From positions 1 through 58,424 of the forward strand of contig JAIDFQ010000024.1 in assembly GCA_029054245.1 (NCBI GenBank): a stretch of 58,424 nt of DNA, read 5' to 3'. The notes under the pieces were generated by a model. The model did no database searches, was not told the origin of the DNA, and saw only the letters and a list, made by a program, of their open reading frames with translations. The DNA is from Lachnospiraceae bacterium. Lineage in GTDB: Bacteria; Bacillota; Clostridia; Lachnospirales; Lachnospiraceae. The position numbers and the translations under genes were made by a program. Below, one piece after another: positions 7,279 to 18,993 of this stretch. Numbering within the stretch: the stretch's first letter is position 1; each line of letters starts with the position of its first letter.

Positions 7279-8681
7279 AGTAATGTAATCCCTGCCATCA
7301 AATCCTGTTCTTCCAATGCCCCATAGCCCATCAGTAAGGTGTCGGCAAAGTGGGTATCCATATTTCCACCTCTCATACAGGCATCCTTCATTCCATACAG
7401 CTTTACCCCTTCCTCTGCTGCTGACTTAATAAGCGTCTCTTCCGGTATACGGCTTTTACTGGTGAGCAGGATATGAAGACCTGCATTTTCTCCTGATATG
7501 GTAAACTCCTTTTCAAACGGTAAAAGCTGGTTTAAAAGAAAGTCATGTCTGCTCCTATATATCTTTCGCATCTTATTAAGATAGCGCTCAAAATATCCAT
7601 CCCTGATAAATTCATTTAAGATACGCTGATCGATACGTGATACGGTAGACGCGTAAAACCCACAATTTTCCCTGTAAACCTGAAGCAATTTTGAGGGGAG
7701 CACCATATATCCCACACGAATCGCCGGTGCAATGGATTTTGAAAAAGTTCCCATATAAATAACTCTGCCTAAGCGGTCCGATGCCTGCAGAGATGGAATG
7801 GGCTTTCCTTTATAGCGGAACTCACTGTCATAATCGTCTTCTATCAGATAACGGTCCTGTCCTTCCCCCGCCCATTTAAGCAGCTCCATTCTTCTCCCAA
7901 TGGGCATCACCACTCCTGTAGGATACTGATGAGAGGGCATTACATAGGCAACCCTCGCGTTGGTCTTTCGTAGTTCCTTTACATTCATTCCGCTTCCGTC
8001 CATGGGAATCGGCACAATTTCATAGGCAAACGATTGAAAAACCCTGTAGGCACGCTTGTACGTGGGATTTTCCATGGCAATCGGCACATGTCTTCCAAGA
8101 ATCTTTTCTAGAAGCATAAATAGATAATCCGTTCCGGCTCCTATAATAATCTGCTCCGGCTGGCAGTTGACTCCCCTGGATGAATGTAGATACCGGCTGA
8201 TGGTCTCCCGCAGCTCTTGATCTCCTCTGGCATCTCCTAAGGCAAACATCTCACTGTTTGCATCCACCAAAATATTTTTTGTTATTTTCTTCCATGTTGC
8301 ATACGGGAAATCCTTAAGGCTCACAGCATGGGGAGAAAAATCGTAGCGGGACTTCTCCTTTTGTACTGTCTCTCTGGCGCTTATGCCAGCCTCAGTTCCC
8401 TTCTCGCAGTCAACGGAAAAGTGAAACAATTCCTCCACACTGCTCACGAAATAACCTTTGCAGGGTCTTGCCTCCACATAGCCCTCCGCTACCAGCTGAC
8501 CATACGCAAAATCCACTGTACTTCTCGCTACTTGGAGGTACTGTGCCAGTGAACGAGTTGAGGGAAGCTTCTCACCTGCAAGAAGCTTCCCTTTCCTTAT
8601 CTCATCTCTGATATATACATAAATCTGCTGATACAGGCACTCCTTACCTGTATCCGTAAGTTGTATCGTAAGATCATTCAT
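7251..8681 (-). CDS. MocR/PdxR-family transcriptional regulator
   Basis: A 476-residue fusion of an N-terminal GntR-type winged helix (residues about 10-80, with EKLPSTRSLAQYLQVARSTV) and a fold-type I aminotransferase-like domain. The PLP-binding region is intact: YLIEDDYDSEF precedes the GTFSKSIAPAIRVGY segment carrying the expected Schiff-base Lys. MocR regulators sense PLP or amino acids; PdxR members control pdxST, but those genes are not nearby, so the target is unknown. It begins 2 bp after the DUF2225 gene and is probably co-transcribed with it. Confidence 0.9.
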   Translation of the reverse strand: MNDLTIQLTDTGKECLYQQIYVYIRDEIRKGKLLAGEKLPSTRSLAQYLQVARSTVDFAYGQLVAEGYVEARPCKGYFVSSVEELFHFSVDCEKGTEAGISARETVQKEKSRYDFSPHAVSLKDFPYATWKKITKNILVDANSEMFALGDARGDQELRETISRYLHSSRGVNCQPEQIIIGAGTDYLFMLLEKILGRHVPIAMENPTYKRAYRVFQSFAYEIVPIPMDGSGMNVKELRKTNARVAYVMPSHQYPTGVVMPIGRRMELLKWAGEGQDRYLIEDDYDSEFRYKGKPIPSLQASDRLGRVIYMGTFSKSIAPAIRVGYMVLPSKLLQVYRENCGFYASTVSRIDQRILNEFIRDGYFERYLNKMRKIYRSRHDFLLNQLLPFEKEFTISGENAGLHILLTSKSRIPEETLIKSAAEEGVKLYGMKDACMRGGNMDTHFADTLLMGYGALEEQDLMAGITLLKRAWGIYL

Positions 8682-8683
8682 GA

Positions 8684-9541
8684 CTAATTGCTTTTCTCTT
8701 TCATCTTTGCCATAAGCATTTCTTTCAAATCTCTCGCCTTATCCTTCATCCTGCTGGTAGCAGAAGGCGAAACCAGAATATTTGAAATGATACGTGAAGA
8801 GACATCAAACTGTTCGCTTTCCATCGCAAGCGCTGCAATCAAAAACTCCATGGTGATTTCATCCATGCCACACATAGGATAGCTTTCTGACTGTCTTGCT
8901 GCCAAAAATCCTTCCAATGCATTTTTGATAAATTCATCCTCCTGCTCCTTGAGTTCTGCTGCCTTTTTGTCATAATCCTCTGTTTCCTTATCAAGGTTTT
9001 CCCTCATGCTGCGGAGCAGCCATCCTGTCTTTAAGCAGATATATGCCTTTTCACTTGCCTTTGCATGCTTTACAATTGCATTGGCCAGGCACAGCTTATA
9101 TCTGTCCACGGCTTCCTCATAAGTATATGTATCTTTCTCCTCTTTAATCGGCTGGAATGAAGCTGAAATGTTTTCCTTGATCGCCTTCATCTGTGACGCA
9201 GTCAGTCCCTTAAAGTAACGCGTAAGCGCTGCATATCCGCAATGCGGGCAGATAATGACATCATACTTGATTGGCTCAATATTCTCATATACTGGGCGAA
9301 GATCCGTATCTGCACGCAAAAGCTTTGCTTTTCCTGCTTTCATTGTCCTCGCTTTGATCTTACCGTCACATATCGTACATTCGTAACTTTTGTCAAAAAG
9401 GAAATCACTCTCTTGTACCACTGGCGCCGCCGGCTTCGCAGCAGGCGTCTGCTCCTCTGTTTTCTTTTCCGCTTCATACAAATCCATGTCTTCCAGATTT
9501 TTAAGTCCAAGCTTTCCTAAACCAGATAATAACCCAGCCAT
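8684..9541 (-). CDS. DUF2225-family protein with zinc-ribbon-like cysteines
   Basis: About 285 residues. After a short N-terminal helix and a Pro/Ala-rich linker come two Cys pairs, YECTICDGKIKAR and CPHCGYAALTRYF, then an all-helical C-terminal region; this is the DUF2225 layout. Members are widespread in Firmicutes but uncharacterised. I prefer the ATG at 9541 over the GTG at 9550 because AGGTG is better spaced. It lies between glnS (46 bp upstream) and the MocR gene (2 bp downstream), probably in one transcript. Confidence 0.8.
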   Translation of the reverse strand: MAGLLSGLGKLGLKNLEDMDLYEAEKKTEEQTPAAKPAAPVVQESDFLFDKSYECTICDGKIKARTMKAGKAKLLRADTDLRPVYENIEPIKYDVIICPHCGYAALTRYFKGLTASQMKAIKENISASFQPIKEEKDTYTYEEAVDRYKLCLANAIVKHAKASEKAYICLKTGWLLRSMRENLDKETEDYDKKAAELKEQEDEFIKNALEGFLAARQSESYPMCGMDEITMEFLIAALAMESEQFDVSSRIISNILVSPSATSRMKDKARDLKEMLMAKMKEKSN

Positions 9542-9596
9542 TTCTAACACCTATCCCTTTCTTCTTTCTTTTCATTAAAATGTTATAAACTGCTCT

Positions 9597-11300
9597 TTAT
9601 GCCTTGGGCAGCACATAAGAACTCTTTAATGATACAATTCTGTTAAACACAGGCGCACCCTCTTTTGAGTCCTTTGCATCCACACAAAAATATCCCTGAC
9701 GTACAAACTGGAAGCTGTCGTACGGCTTCGCATCCTTTAATGCCGGCTCTAAGTAGCATTCCTTTAAAACGGTAAGTGAATTTGGGTTCAAATTAAGGCT
9801 TCCATCTTCGTTGTAAACACCCTTTTCTTCATCAATAATATTCTCGTACAGCCTTACCTGTGCCTTGATTGCTTCCTTGGCAGGCACCCAGTGAATCGTT
9901 CCTTTTACCTTGCGCCCTGTAAATCCGCTGCCACATTTTGTCTCTGGATCATACGTACAGTGCACCTCGACCACCTTGCCGTTTTCGTCCTTCACGCAGC
10001 CCGTACAGGTTACAAAATAAGCATTCATAAGACGCACTTCATTTCCCGGAAAAAGGCGGAAATATTTTCTTGGCGGTTCCTCCATGAAATCCTCCCGGTC
10101 AATATAAAGTTCTCTGCCAAAAGGAACCTGTCTGGTACCCATCTCTTCATTTTCAAGATTGTTGGCAACCTCCAGCAATTCCGTTGTATCTTCCGGATAA
10201 TTATCAATAATCAGCTTAACCGGATCAAGGGCTGCCATCATACGGGGACGTTTCAGCTTTAAATCCTCCCTGATGCAGTATTCCAGCATAGCATAATCTG
10301 CAGAGGAATTACTCTTTGAGACACCACACAGCTCTACGAACATCTTAATAGACTCAGGCGTAAATCCTCTCCTCCTAAGCGCAGCAATGGAAACCAGCCT
10401 AGGGTCATCCCATCCATCTACGATTCCATCTTCAACCAGCTTCTTGATGTATCTTTTTCCTGTCACCACATTGGTCAAATACATTTTTGCAAATTCTATC
10501 TGCCTTGGAGGCTGGGGATATTCCAATTCTCTTACCACCCAGTCATATAAAGGTCTGTGATCTTCAAATTCCAATGTACAGATAGAATGAGTGATTCCTT
10601 CAATAGCATCCTCAATGGGATGTGCAAAATCATACATAGGATAAATGCACCACTGATCTTTCGTATTATGATGGCTCATATGGGCAACACGATAGAGAAT
10701 CGGGTCGCGCATATTGATATTCGGTGATGCCATATCGATCTTGGCGCGAAGCGTCTTCTCACCATCTGCAAATTCACCATTCTTCATTTTTTCAAAAAGC
10801 ATAAGGTTTTCTTCCACACCTCTGTCCCTGTTCGGGTCATTTTTGCCCGGCTGCGTAAGGGTTCCGCGGTATTCCTTGATTTCCTCCGCCGTAAGCTCTG
10901 ATACATATGCTTTTCCTTTTTGAATCAACTTCACTGCCGCTTCATACATCTGCCCGAAATAGTTTGAAGCAAAGAAAAGCCTATCTTCCCAATCTGCTCC
11001 CAGCCACTTGATATCTTCCATGATAGACTCTACGAATTCTGTCTTTTCCTTGGTAGGATTGGTGTCATCGAACCGCATATTGAACTTTCCGCCATATTTT
11101 TGAGCAAGCCCATAATTCAAAAGAATACTCTTGGCATGTCCGATATGCAGATATCCGTTAGGTTCAGGAGGAAATCTCGTGTGCACCGTGTCATACACGC
11201 CCTCTGCCAAATCCTTATCAATCATCTGTTCAATAAAATTTCGGGAAATCGTTTCTTTTTCTCCCTCAGACGAATTTACGCTTATTTCATTTTCACTCAT
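9597..11300 (-). CDS. glnS: Glutaminyl-tRNA synthetase
   Basis: A 567-residue class I synthetase. The HIGH motif appears in [17 protein letters not shown], and the KMSKS equivalent is GVSKSNS. Mid-protein [18 protein letters not shown] and the C-terminal beta-barrel anticodon-binding domain are GlnRS-like rather than GluRS-like. It charges tRNA-Gln directly, although this window also encodes GatCAB. The start context is odd: only a weak ribosome binding site precedes the ATG, while a strong AGGAGG lies about 38 nt upstream, with a six-codon frame (MGRKKA) whose TGA overlaps the glnS ATG. Confidence 0.95.
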   Translation of the reverse strand: MSENEISVNSSEGEKETISRNFIEQMIDKDLAEGVYDTVHTRFPPEPNGYLHIGHAKSILLNYGLAQKYGGKFNMRFDDTNPTKEKTEFVESIMEDIKWLGADWEDRLFFASNYFGQMYEAAVKLIQKGKAYVSELTAEEIKEYRGTLTQPGKNDPNRDRGVEENLMLFEKMKNGEFADGEKTLRAKIDMASPNINMRDPILYRVAHMSHHNTKDQWCIYPMYDFAHPIEDAIEGITHSICTLEFEDHRPLYDWVVRELEYPQPPRQIEFAKMYLTNVVTGKRYIKKLVEDGIVDGWDDPRLVSIAALRRRGFTPESIKMFVELCGVSKSNSSADYAMLEYCIREDLKLKRPRMMAALDPVKLIIDNYPEDTTELLEVANNLENEEMGTRQVPFGRELYIDREDFMEEPPRKYFRLFPGNEVRLMNAYFVTCTGCVKDENGKVVEVHCTYDPETKCGSGFTGRKVKGTIHWVPAKEAIKAQVRLYENIIDEEKGVYNEDGSLNLNPNSLTVLKECYLEPALKDAKPYDSFQFVRQGYFCVDAKDSKEGAPVFNRIVSLKSSYVLPKA

Positions 11301-11437
11301 GCTTTTTTGCGGCCCATCTGCTTTGATGACAGTAAGCCTTACCTCCTACAGTAGTTTCCTAATTTAAACGCCTAAATACGTTAAGAAACGCGCTACTAGT
11401 TATGATATCACACTAAAAGCAATTTTTAAAGCAGAAT

Positions 11438-14182
11438 TTACACATCAGTATTGCTGGTTGTTTTGCTGGCTTTACGCTTAAGCTTCGGCGTATATTTCCG
11501 TTCAAACGCCTTCTGCTCCATCGGGCGGTCAAAATAATATCCTTGTGCTAGCAGCACACACATTTCCGACAGAATCTCATACTGTCTTCTGTTCTCAACG
11601 CCTTCAATGCAGACATTTACACCGATTGCCTCCGCCAATTCTCCTACCATTCTGATAAATGACTTGGCATATTCATCTCTCTCTAAATCTTTAATGAAGC
11701 TTTGGTCCACCTTGATTACATCGAAAGGTATTTCCCTGATGTGATTCAATGAAGAATAGCCGGTTCCGAAGTCATCCAATGCAATTCTGATTCCCAGCTT
11801 TTTAATGCTGTCAAGAATTTCCTGCATGCGCTCCATGTCATTGATTGCCAGACTTTCTGTAACCTCAAGTGTAAGGTTTTTCGGCTTAATGCCAGTTTCC
11901 TTCACTACCCTTTCAATATTTTCCACAATATCTGGCTGCAAAAGCTGAACCACCGAAAGATTTACATTCACTTTGTAATCAGGATACCCGTTATCATTCC
12001 ACTTCTTACAGCAGCTGCATGCCTCCTTCAACACAAAGTTTCCGATGGGATTAATCAATCCTAAATATTCTGCCAGCGGTATAAACTCTGACGGCGGTAT
12101 AAAACCAAGATCCGCATTATTCCATCTAATCAACGCTTCCGCGCCTGTGCATGGAAGTTCTTCTTTGCTGATATCAATAATCGGTTGGTAATATACCTCA
12201 AATTCCTGATAGCCTCCTGCCGTGGCATCACGCATGCTCTTTTCCATATCAAGACGTTTGCCCGACTGAGACTCTATCCTGTCAGAATAGTAAGAAATTC
12301 TGTTCTTCCCCTCTTTCTTAGCCTCATACATGGCAATGTCCGCTTTTTTAATCAGGTCATTCACCGCATCTCCCTTATCCGGAAATTCTACGACCCCCAT
12401 ACTCATCGTACAATAATAATCCGAATTTTTGAGAAACCATGGACGCATGAAGATTTCTCTTATGGATGTAATGATTCTTTCGCGGTTCTCATATTCCTCA
12501 GGCGGTATGATAATGACAAATTCATCACCGCCCATTCTATAACACGTGTTCTTAATTCCCTCAATGCGCTGAAAACTGTGGGAGATCGACTTTAATAGGA
12601 CATCTCCATATTTATGCCCTAAACCATCATTGATATGCTTGAAGTCATCCAAATCAAGATAAAGCAGCGCTCCCTTGGTCAGATTGTTCTTAGCCTCGTC
12701 CACATATTTGGCAAGATCCCTTTCACAGCACATACGGTTATAGATTCCTGTAAGGAAGTCTGTATATGCCTGTTGCTCTGTTTTCTTTTGAAAAACCTTC
12801 TTGTCTGTAATATCATATAATGCACATAGAAGCGCCTGCCTGCCGTCTATCCACTTCATTCTTATATAATACAGATCATACCAGCAATCCTTTTTTTCAA
12901 AGTAAAATTCCCTGCTCCCGCTCTCACGCCGCACCTGATCGTCCAACATCACATTCATGCTTCCATCTTTCAGCTCCCGCCCAAAAACATGGCGCATGCT
13001 TCTGTTGGTAAAGAGAACTTCTCCCGTGGTCAGGTCCCTTACATATACACTGCTGCCCACGTTGTCAAGTATCGTCTCTAAGGAAGCATTGGTATTAAAG
13101 AGCGATTCCCTCTGCATATTTTTTGTCAAAATACTCCGCAAGACTTTAACACAATCGTTCAAAAACTTAATCTCTTCCAGCTTCCAGCTGCGCTCCCTTG
13201 TCATTTCCCCAAAGCAGACATGCATAGAGGCGGCTTTGTGTATTTCAACCGGTATGACAATGACTGCCCTAAACCCGAGCATCTGCATCTGCTCTCTTTC
13301 ACCAGCATTCAGCATAGAATTCTGTGATAAGACAAGGGTTTTCTTTCCTTTCAGAAGTAAAGGCACCCCCTGATGCATCTCCTTTTCAAACTCCCATACC
13401 ACATTCTTTCTACACCATCTGGATATGAAGTCCACATGTTCGCTGTCCTCTTTGATTTCGTAGAGAACTGCAATACTCAAATTTAGAAGTTGTCCCACTG
13501 TTTTTAACAGTTTATGCACGACACTTTCCGCTGATTCATCACTTTCCAAGAACTGTACAATCTCAGTAAGCGCTTCGCTTCTTTTTAGGTTCTCACTCAT
13601 TTCCTTTTCGGAATACTGAATGCGCCTGCTCTCCGCCTGGGCATTGATGGCGGAAAGCTTATATTTAAGCATAGTCTGCGTCACATTTCTCAAGGTATCT
13701 ATTACCTTGGAAAACTGTTTTTTGGAGATTGTATGGGTAAATCCCTCAAGCGGCGGTTTTTCATAATCTTCCAGATCTTCTTCATCAGAAAGCACACCGC
13801 AGACCAGCCAGTTTAAAAACGGCTCCCCGTCAAGCCTGGCAGATATCACTGCCAGGCGCATATTCGGATACGCAGTCGTCTCTATCGCCTGATCTTCCAG
13901 TGTACTTTCAGATACCCGGGATAACATAGCAAGAACCTGCTCCCCGTCAATAATCCATTTGATCTTATCCGCTTCTTCCTCTTTACCGCCAAATTCAGTA
14001 AGTGGAAATCCACTGCTGTCCACACAGCACAAAAACACGTTCGTAACGTCACAAAAATGCTGCTGCCACTTTTCCAGCACCTTTTCTTCTATAAGGCTTT
14101 TCAGCAGCAACGCTGCATCCTGCCTGCTGCCGGCGCTTCCCAGATTGCCCACGTCAACAATACTCCCTTCCACTTCCTGCAC
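11438..14182 (-). CDS. PAS-GGDEF-EAL protein, cyclic di-GMP turnover
   Basis: A 914-residue protein built from an N-terminal sensory region (about 1-175, possibly PocR-like), a GAF-like region (about 200-365), a PAS domain (about 370-480), GGDEF (about 485-640) and EAL (about 650-905). The diguanylate cyclase motif GGDEF is intact (YRMGGDEFVII). EAL motifs are also intact: EALIRW, NLTLEVTES, DDFGTGYSS and KVDQSF. Both activities are therefore possible, and which dominates cannot be read from sequence. There is no transmembrane segment, so it senses a cytoplasmic signal. GTG start with AGGAA upstream. It follows guaB by 12 bp and is probably in its operon. Confidence 0.93.
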   Translation of the reverse strand: MQEVEGSIVDVGNLGSAGSRQDAALLLKSLIEEKVLEKWQQHFCDVTNVFLCCVDSSGFPLTEFGGKEEEADKIKWIIDGEQVLAMLSRVSESTLEDQAIETTAYPNMRLAVISARLDGEPFLNWLVCGVLSDEEDLEDYEKPPLEGFTHTISKKQFSKVIDTLRNVTQTMLKYKLSAINAQAESRRIQYSEKEMSENLKRSEALTEIVQFLESDESAESVVHKLLKTVGQLLNLSIAVLYEIKEDSEHVDFISRWCRKNVVWEFEKEMHQGVPLLLKGKKTLVLSQNSMLNAGEREQMQMLGFRAVIVIPVEIHKAASMHVCFGEMTRERSWKLEEIKFLNDCVKVLRSILTKNMQRESLFNTNASLETILDNVGSSVYVRDLTTGEVLFTNRSMRHVFGRELKDGSMNVMLDDQVRRESGSREFYFEKKDCWYDLYYIRMKWIDGRQALLCALYDITDKKVFQKKTEQQAYTDFLTGIYNRMCCERDLAKYVDEAKNNLTKGALLYLDLDDFKHINDGLGHKYGDVLLKSISHSFQRIEGIKNTCYRMGGDEFVIIIPPEEYENRERIITSIREIFMRPWFLKNSDYYCTMSMGVVEFPDKGDAVNDLIKKADIAMYEAKKEGKNRISYYSDRIESQSGKRLDMEKSMRDATAGGYQEFEVYYQPIIDISKEELPCTGAEALIRWNNADLGFIPPSEFIPLAEYLGLINPIGNFVLKEACSCCKKWNDNGYPDYKVNVNLSVVQLLQPDIVENIERVVKETGIKPKNLTLEVTESLAINDMERMQEILDSIKKLGIRIALDDFGTGYSSLNHIREIPFDVIKVDQSFIKDLERDEYAKSFIRMVGELAEAIGVNVCIEGVENRRQYEILSEMCVLLAQGYYFDRPMEQKAFERKYTPKLKRKASKTTSNTDV

Positions 14183-14194
14183 GTTTCCTGTTCC

Positions 14195-15673
<1,479 letters not shown>

Positions 15674-15702
15674 CTATGTTTGATTGTTACATTACTGCCG
15701 TC

Positions 15703-16197
15703 TTAATCTTTAAATACCTTTCTGGGCGCCACAAACTGCATTGCCTTGATAAGATCCTCATTTGGCTCGAAAATGACTTTTTGTCTGCCTTCATAGTAAA
15801 ATACGTATCTGGTATCAGGCTGTTTTACTTCTCTGGAACTGTAATCAACCTCTTTGTCATTTCTATTCTTATAATTGTCAAGGTGCCAAGACTTAACAGG
15901 CGCCACGATTTCCATCTTCTCTACTGAAAAAACTGCGACTCTTTTGCGTTTTGACTTTGCCATGACCTTGTCCACGGTCAGTTCCTTGTCCACATACAGG
16001 TATTCATACTCTAACTCCGTATTTAAATGCATGAAATAAGCTGCCACTCCGAATGCGATGCCAAAAAGCAGCGCCGGAATCAAAATAAATCCCACCAGCA
16101 CAAAAACAACCGTTAGTGTAACCAATAGGATTTTAAGCATTTTCAGATGGGGCGGGGTTTTTCTTTTTACTAGGCATTCTACATATGTTTCATTCAT
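15703..16197 (-). CDS. DUF6106-like small membrane protein
   Basis: About 164 residues. Two closely spaced hydrophobic segments (about residues 23-60 from the chosen start) are followed by a soluble C-terminal domain containing LEYEYLYVDKELTVDKVMAKSKRKRV and ending RKVFKD. I associate it with DUF6106, a clostridial family without known function. The ATG at 16197 has AGGAGG ten bases upstream; the longer frame from 16224 starts with GTG and has no ribosome binding site. It lies 53 bp upstream of guaB on the same strand and probably shares its transcript. Confidence 0.7.
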   Translation of the reverse strand: MNETYVECLVKRKTPPHLKMLKILLVTLTVVFVLVGFILIPALLFGIAFGVAAYFMHLNTELEYEYLYVDKELTVDKVMAKSKRKRVAVFSVEKMEIVAPVKSWHLDNYKNRNDKEVDYSSREVKQPDTRYVFYYEGRQKVIFEPNEDLIKAMQFVAPRKVFKD

Positions 16198-16256
16198 ATT
16201 CTCGATATCCTCCTGTGCTTTCACGCAATCCCCGGCTGGGAAATGTATGTTATATT

Positions 16257-16285
16257 ATCATAGTATATTTTATTAAAACTTTCAA
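16257..16285 (-). promoter_or_regulatory. Promoter for the DUF6106-like gene and guaB
   Basis: On the minus strand TTGAAA (16280-16285) and TATGAT (16257-16262) are separated by 17 bp, upstream of the DUF6106-like gene start. Confidence 0.55.
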
Positions 16286-16327
16286 GTAATAAAAGCCTAA
16301 CAGTTTGGTCTAATAGTCCCACTGTCA

Positions 16328-16372
16328 TAAAAATCCGCCCCTTCAACGTTTGCCTGCGTCAAAAGGAGCGGA
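16328..16372 (-). terminator. Terminator of the aspartate-family operon
   Basis: On the minus strand TCCGCTCCTT pairs with AAGGGGCGGA (10 bp with one U-G pair, about 16334-16372) and is followed by a TTTTT run at 16329-16333, just downstream of lysC. Confidence 0.75.
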
Positions 16373-16396
16373 TCCCTAGCTGTAATCATTTATTTC

Positions 16397-17716
16397 TTAT
16401 AGCTGTGCGATTACGAAAATATCATAGATTGCCTTGATTGCCGTCTCGAAGTCATCATTTGCAACGCCGATGATGATGTTCAGCTCGCTAGAGCCCTGAT
16501 CGATCATCTTTACATTGACGTTGACATGTGCAAGGGCGGAAAAAATACGTCCTGCCGTTCCTCTTGTGGATTTCATGCCGCGTCCCACCACCGCGATGAG
16601 GGCAAGATCCGCTTCGATATCCACACTGTCCGGGTCTGCCAGTCTGTGAATGGCAGATACCACTTTCTGCTCCTTATCGATAAATTCATCCTGATGGACG
16701 AACACTGTCATGGTATCAATTCCTGAGGGCACATGTTCAAAGGAGATTCCATTATCCTCAAAAGCCTGCAGGACTTTTCTGCCAAATCCAATCTCGGCAT
16801 TCATCATGGCTTTTTCTATATTAACGGAGCAGAAGCCTCTTTTTCCTGCGATTCCTGTAATGACATACTTTGATTTCTGGCAGGTGCTCTCCACAATCCA
16901 GGTCCCTTCATCTGAAGGCTGATTGGTATTGCGGATGTTGATGGGGATTCCCTCTCTTCTGACTGGGAAGATCGCATCCTCGTGAAGCACGCTTGCTCCC
17001 ATGTAAGACAACTCCCGCAGTTCCCTATAGGTAATGGTCTCAATCCCTTCAGGATTTTCGATAATTCTGGGGTCAGCTACAAGAAAGCCCGACACATCTG
17101 TCCAGTTTTCATATACATCTGCCTTCACAGCTCTTGCAACGATAGAGCCTGTGATATCAGAGCCGCCTCTTGAGAAAGTCTTAACTCTGCCATCCCCATA
17201 TGCTCCGTAAAATCCCGGAATGACAGCACGTTCCACTCCATTAAGGCGCTGCCCTAAAATCTGATTGGTATATTCAGAATCAAATTCTCCTTCATCCGTA
17301 AAGCGGATCACTTCAGCCGCATCAATAAATTCATATCCAAGATATGCCGCCATGATGATCCCATTTAAGTACTCGCCTCTGGATGCAGCATAATTTTCTC
17401 CTACTTTTTCCTTAAAATTCTTTTCAATGGTCTTGAACTCATCCTTTAAAGAAATGCCAAGGGAAAGCCCGTCTATGATTTCCTGATAACGTTCCGAAAT
17501 TGCGGCAAGCTCCTTCTTAAATTCCTTGCCTGTTTCTGCAAGATGATAACAGTCATAAAGCATATCCGTGACCTTGGTATCATCTGAAAACCGTTTTCCC
17601 GGAGCGGATGGAATCACGTAACGTCTTTCCGCATCCGCATGAATGATATCTCCCACCTTTACAAACTGCTCCGCACTGGCAAGAGAACTGCCGCCAAATT
17701 TAACAACCTTTTTCAT
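16397..17716 (-). CDS. lysC: Aspartate kinase
   Basis: A 439-residue monofunctional aspartokinase catalysing the first step of the lysine/threonine/methionine pathway. The N-terminal KFGGSSLAS motif binds ATP, and FSRGGSDITGS is the second amino-acid-kinase signature. The C-terminal third holds two ACT domains, consistent with feedback control by an end product. The start ATG follows GAGGAGATATAGATT. It is last in the operon ACT regulator-hom-apgM-like-lysC and is followed by a terminator. Confidence 0.95.
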   Translation of the reverse strand: MKKVVKFGGSSLASAEQFVKVGDIIHADAERRYVIPSAPGKRFSDDTKVTDMLYDCYHLAETGKEFKKELAAISERYQEIIDGLSLGISLKDEFKTIEKNFKEKVGENYAASRGEYLNGIIMAAYLGYEFIDAAEVIRFTDEGEFDSEYTNQILGQRLNGVERAVIPGFYGAYGDGRVKTFSRGGSDITGSIVARAVKADVYENWTDVSGFLVADPRIIENPEGIETITYRELRELSYMGASVLHEDAIFPVRREGIPINIRNTNQPSDEGTWIVESTCQKSKYVITGIAGKRGFCSVNIEKAMMNAEIGFGRKVLQAFEDNGISFEHVPSGIDTMTVFVHQDEFIDKEQKVVSAIHRLADPDSVDIEADLALIAVVGRGMKSTRGTAGRIFSALAHVNVNVKMIDQGSSELNIIIGVANDDFETAIKAIYDIFVIAQL

Positions 17717-17757
17717 AATCTATATCTCCTCACAAACCTTCATTCACAATCCTGTCA

Positions 17758-18966
17758 TTACTTTTCAAAAAGTTTATCTATTATCGTATGCCCTAAAGGA
17801 ATAAAGTTTCCGCTTTCCTTTGCTTCCTTTTCATTGTATTGCCAGCTCTCCTTGCTAAGGTCTGCACTGTCATACAAAAGGTAGGGAACACTCTTTGCTG
17901 TGTGGGTCCTGACTCTGATGGGTGTAGGATGATCCGGCATTACTAAAAGCCGGTAGGGCACCTTATCCTGATCCAGCGCCTTTGTCAAAGGTTCGATTAC
18001 TCTCTGGTCTAAATATTCAATCGCCTGCACTTTTCTCTCCACGCTTCCTTGATGCCCCATCTCGTCGGGCGCCTCCACGTGAATATATACGAAGTCATAG
18101 CCGTTTCTAAGTGCGTCGAGCGCTGCCTGCACCTTTCCCTCATAATTGGTGTGAAGTCCACCGTTGGCGCCTTCCACCTTTGCAACGCCCATGCCTGCCC
18201 CCACCGCAATTCCTTTTAACAAATCCACAGCAGAAACCATCATCCCCTTCTTTCCGGTCTTCTCCTGAAAAGAAGAAAGCATTGGCTTGGTTCCGGCTCC
18301 CCAGAACCAGCAGCAATTAGCAGGATTTAATCCTTGTTTTTTTCTTTCTATATTAATTGGATGATTCACTAAAATCTCATAGCTCCGCTTCATCATGTAA
18401 AGCAGATTTTCATCGGCAGGAAGATACTGGCCAATCACCTGCCCCAGCACATCATGGGGCTGGGATAATTCGATTACACTGCCATGATTCCAGATTAGGC
18501 AGTGGCGATAGCTGGTACCCACGTAAAACTGATAAGTCTTGCTTTGTAGTTCCTTTTTAACCGCCTCAAGCAAGACTGCACAATCTTCTGTGCTGATTTC
18601 TCCTGAACTGTGGTCAATAATCGTTCTTTCCTCAAAGGGAACATCCTCTTCCGACAACGTAACAATGTTACAGCGAAGCGCCACATCCGTATCCTTCATG
18701 GGTACGCCGATACTGAGCGCCTCTAATGGCGAACGCCCTGAATAATATAGCTTCGGATCATATCCCAGAACGGAAAGGTTTGCCGTGTCTGACCCTGGTT
18801 TCATTCCTTCGGGAATAGTGTGCACAAGCCCTACCTGTGATAACTTACTTAGTCTATCCATGGCAGGGGTACTGGCATAGGCAAGAGGTGTTTTCCCTCC
18901 CAGCTCCTCAATTGGTTCATCTGCCATGCCGTCACCTAACACGATAATATATTTTTTATCTGACAT
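17758..18966 (-). CDS. ApgM-like phosphotransferase, candidate homoserine kinase
   Basis: A 402-residue alkaline-phosphatase-superfamily protein of the archaeal-type cofactor-independent phosphoglycerate mutase group. Metal and nucleophile motifs are visible: IIVLGDGMAD, PGSDTANLSVLGYDP with the Ser, HVEAPDEMGHQG and VMPDHPTP. A branch of this family has been proposed to replace ThrB as homoserine kinase because it clusters with threonine genes. Here it sits between hom (27 bp away) and lysC (41 bp away), and no thrB is in the window. The family is sure; homoserine kinase activity is inference from family proposals and context, with glycolytic mutase as the alternative. Confidence 0.85.
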   Translation of the reverse strand: MSDKKYIIVLGDGMADEPIEELGGKTPLAYASTPAMDRLSKLSQVGLVHTIPEGMKPGSDTANLSVLGYDPKLYYSGRSPLEALSIGVPMKDTDVALRCNIVTLSEEDVPFEERTIIDHSSGEISTEDCAVLLEAVKKELQSKTYQFYVGTSYRHCLIWNHGSVIELSQPHDVLGQVIGQYLPADENLLYMMKRSYEILVNHPINIERKKQGLNPANCCWFWGAGTKPMLSSFQEKTGKKGMMVSAVDLLKGIAVGAGMGVAKVEGANGGLHTNYEGKVQAALDALRNGYDFVYIHVEAPDEMGHQGSVERKVQAIEYLDQRVIEPLTKALDQDKVPYRLLVMPDHPTPIRVRTHTAKSVPYLLYDSADLSKESWQYNEKEAKESGNFIPLGHTIIDKLFEK

Positions 18967-18993
18967 CTCTTTTTCTCTATACTTTCTTAAATT

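Noticed and set aside
11353-11437. T-box leader upstream of glnS
   Set aside because: The intergenic region is only about 136 bp and lacks the T-box sequence and specifier hairpin.
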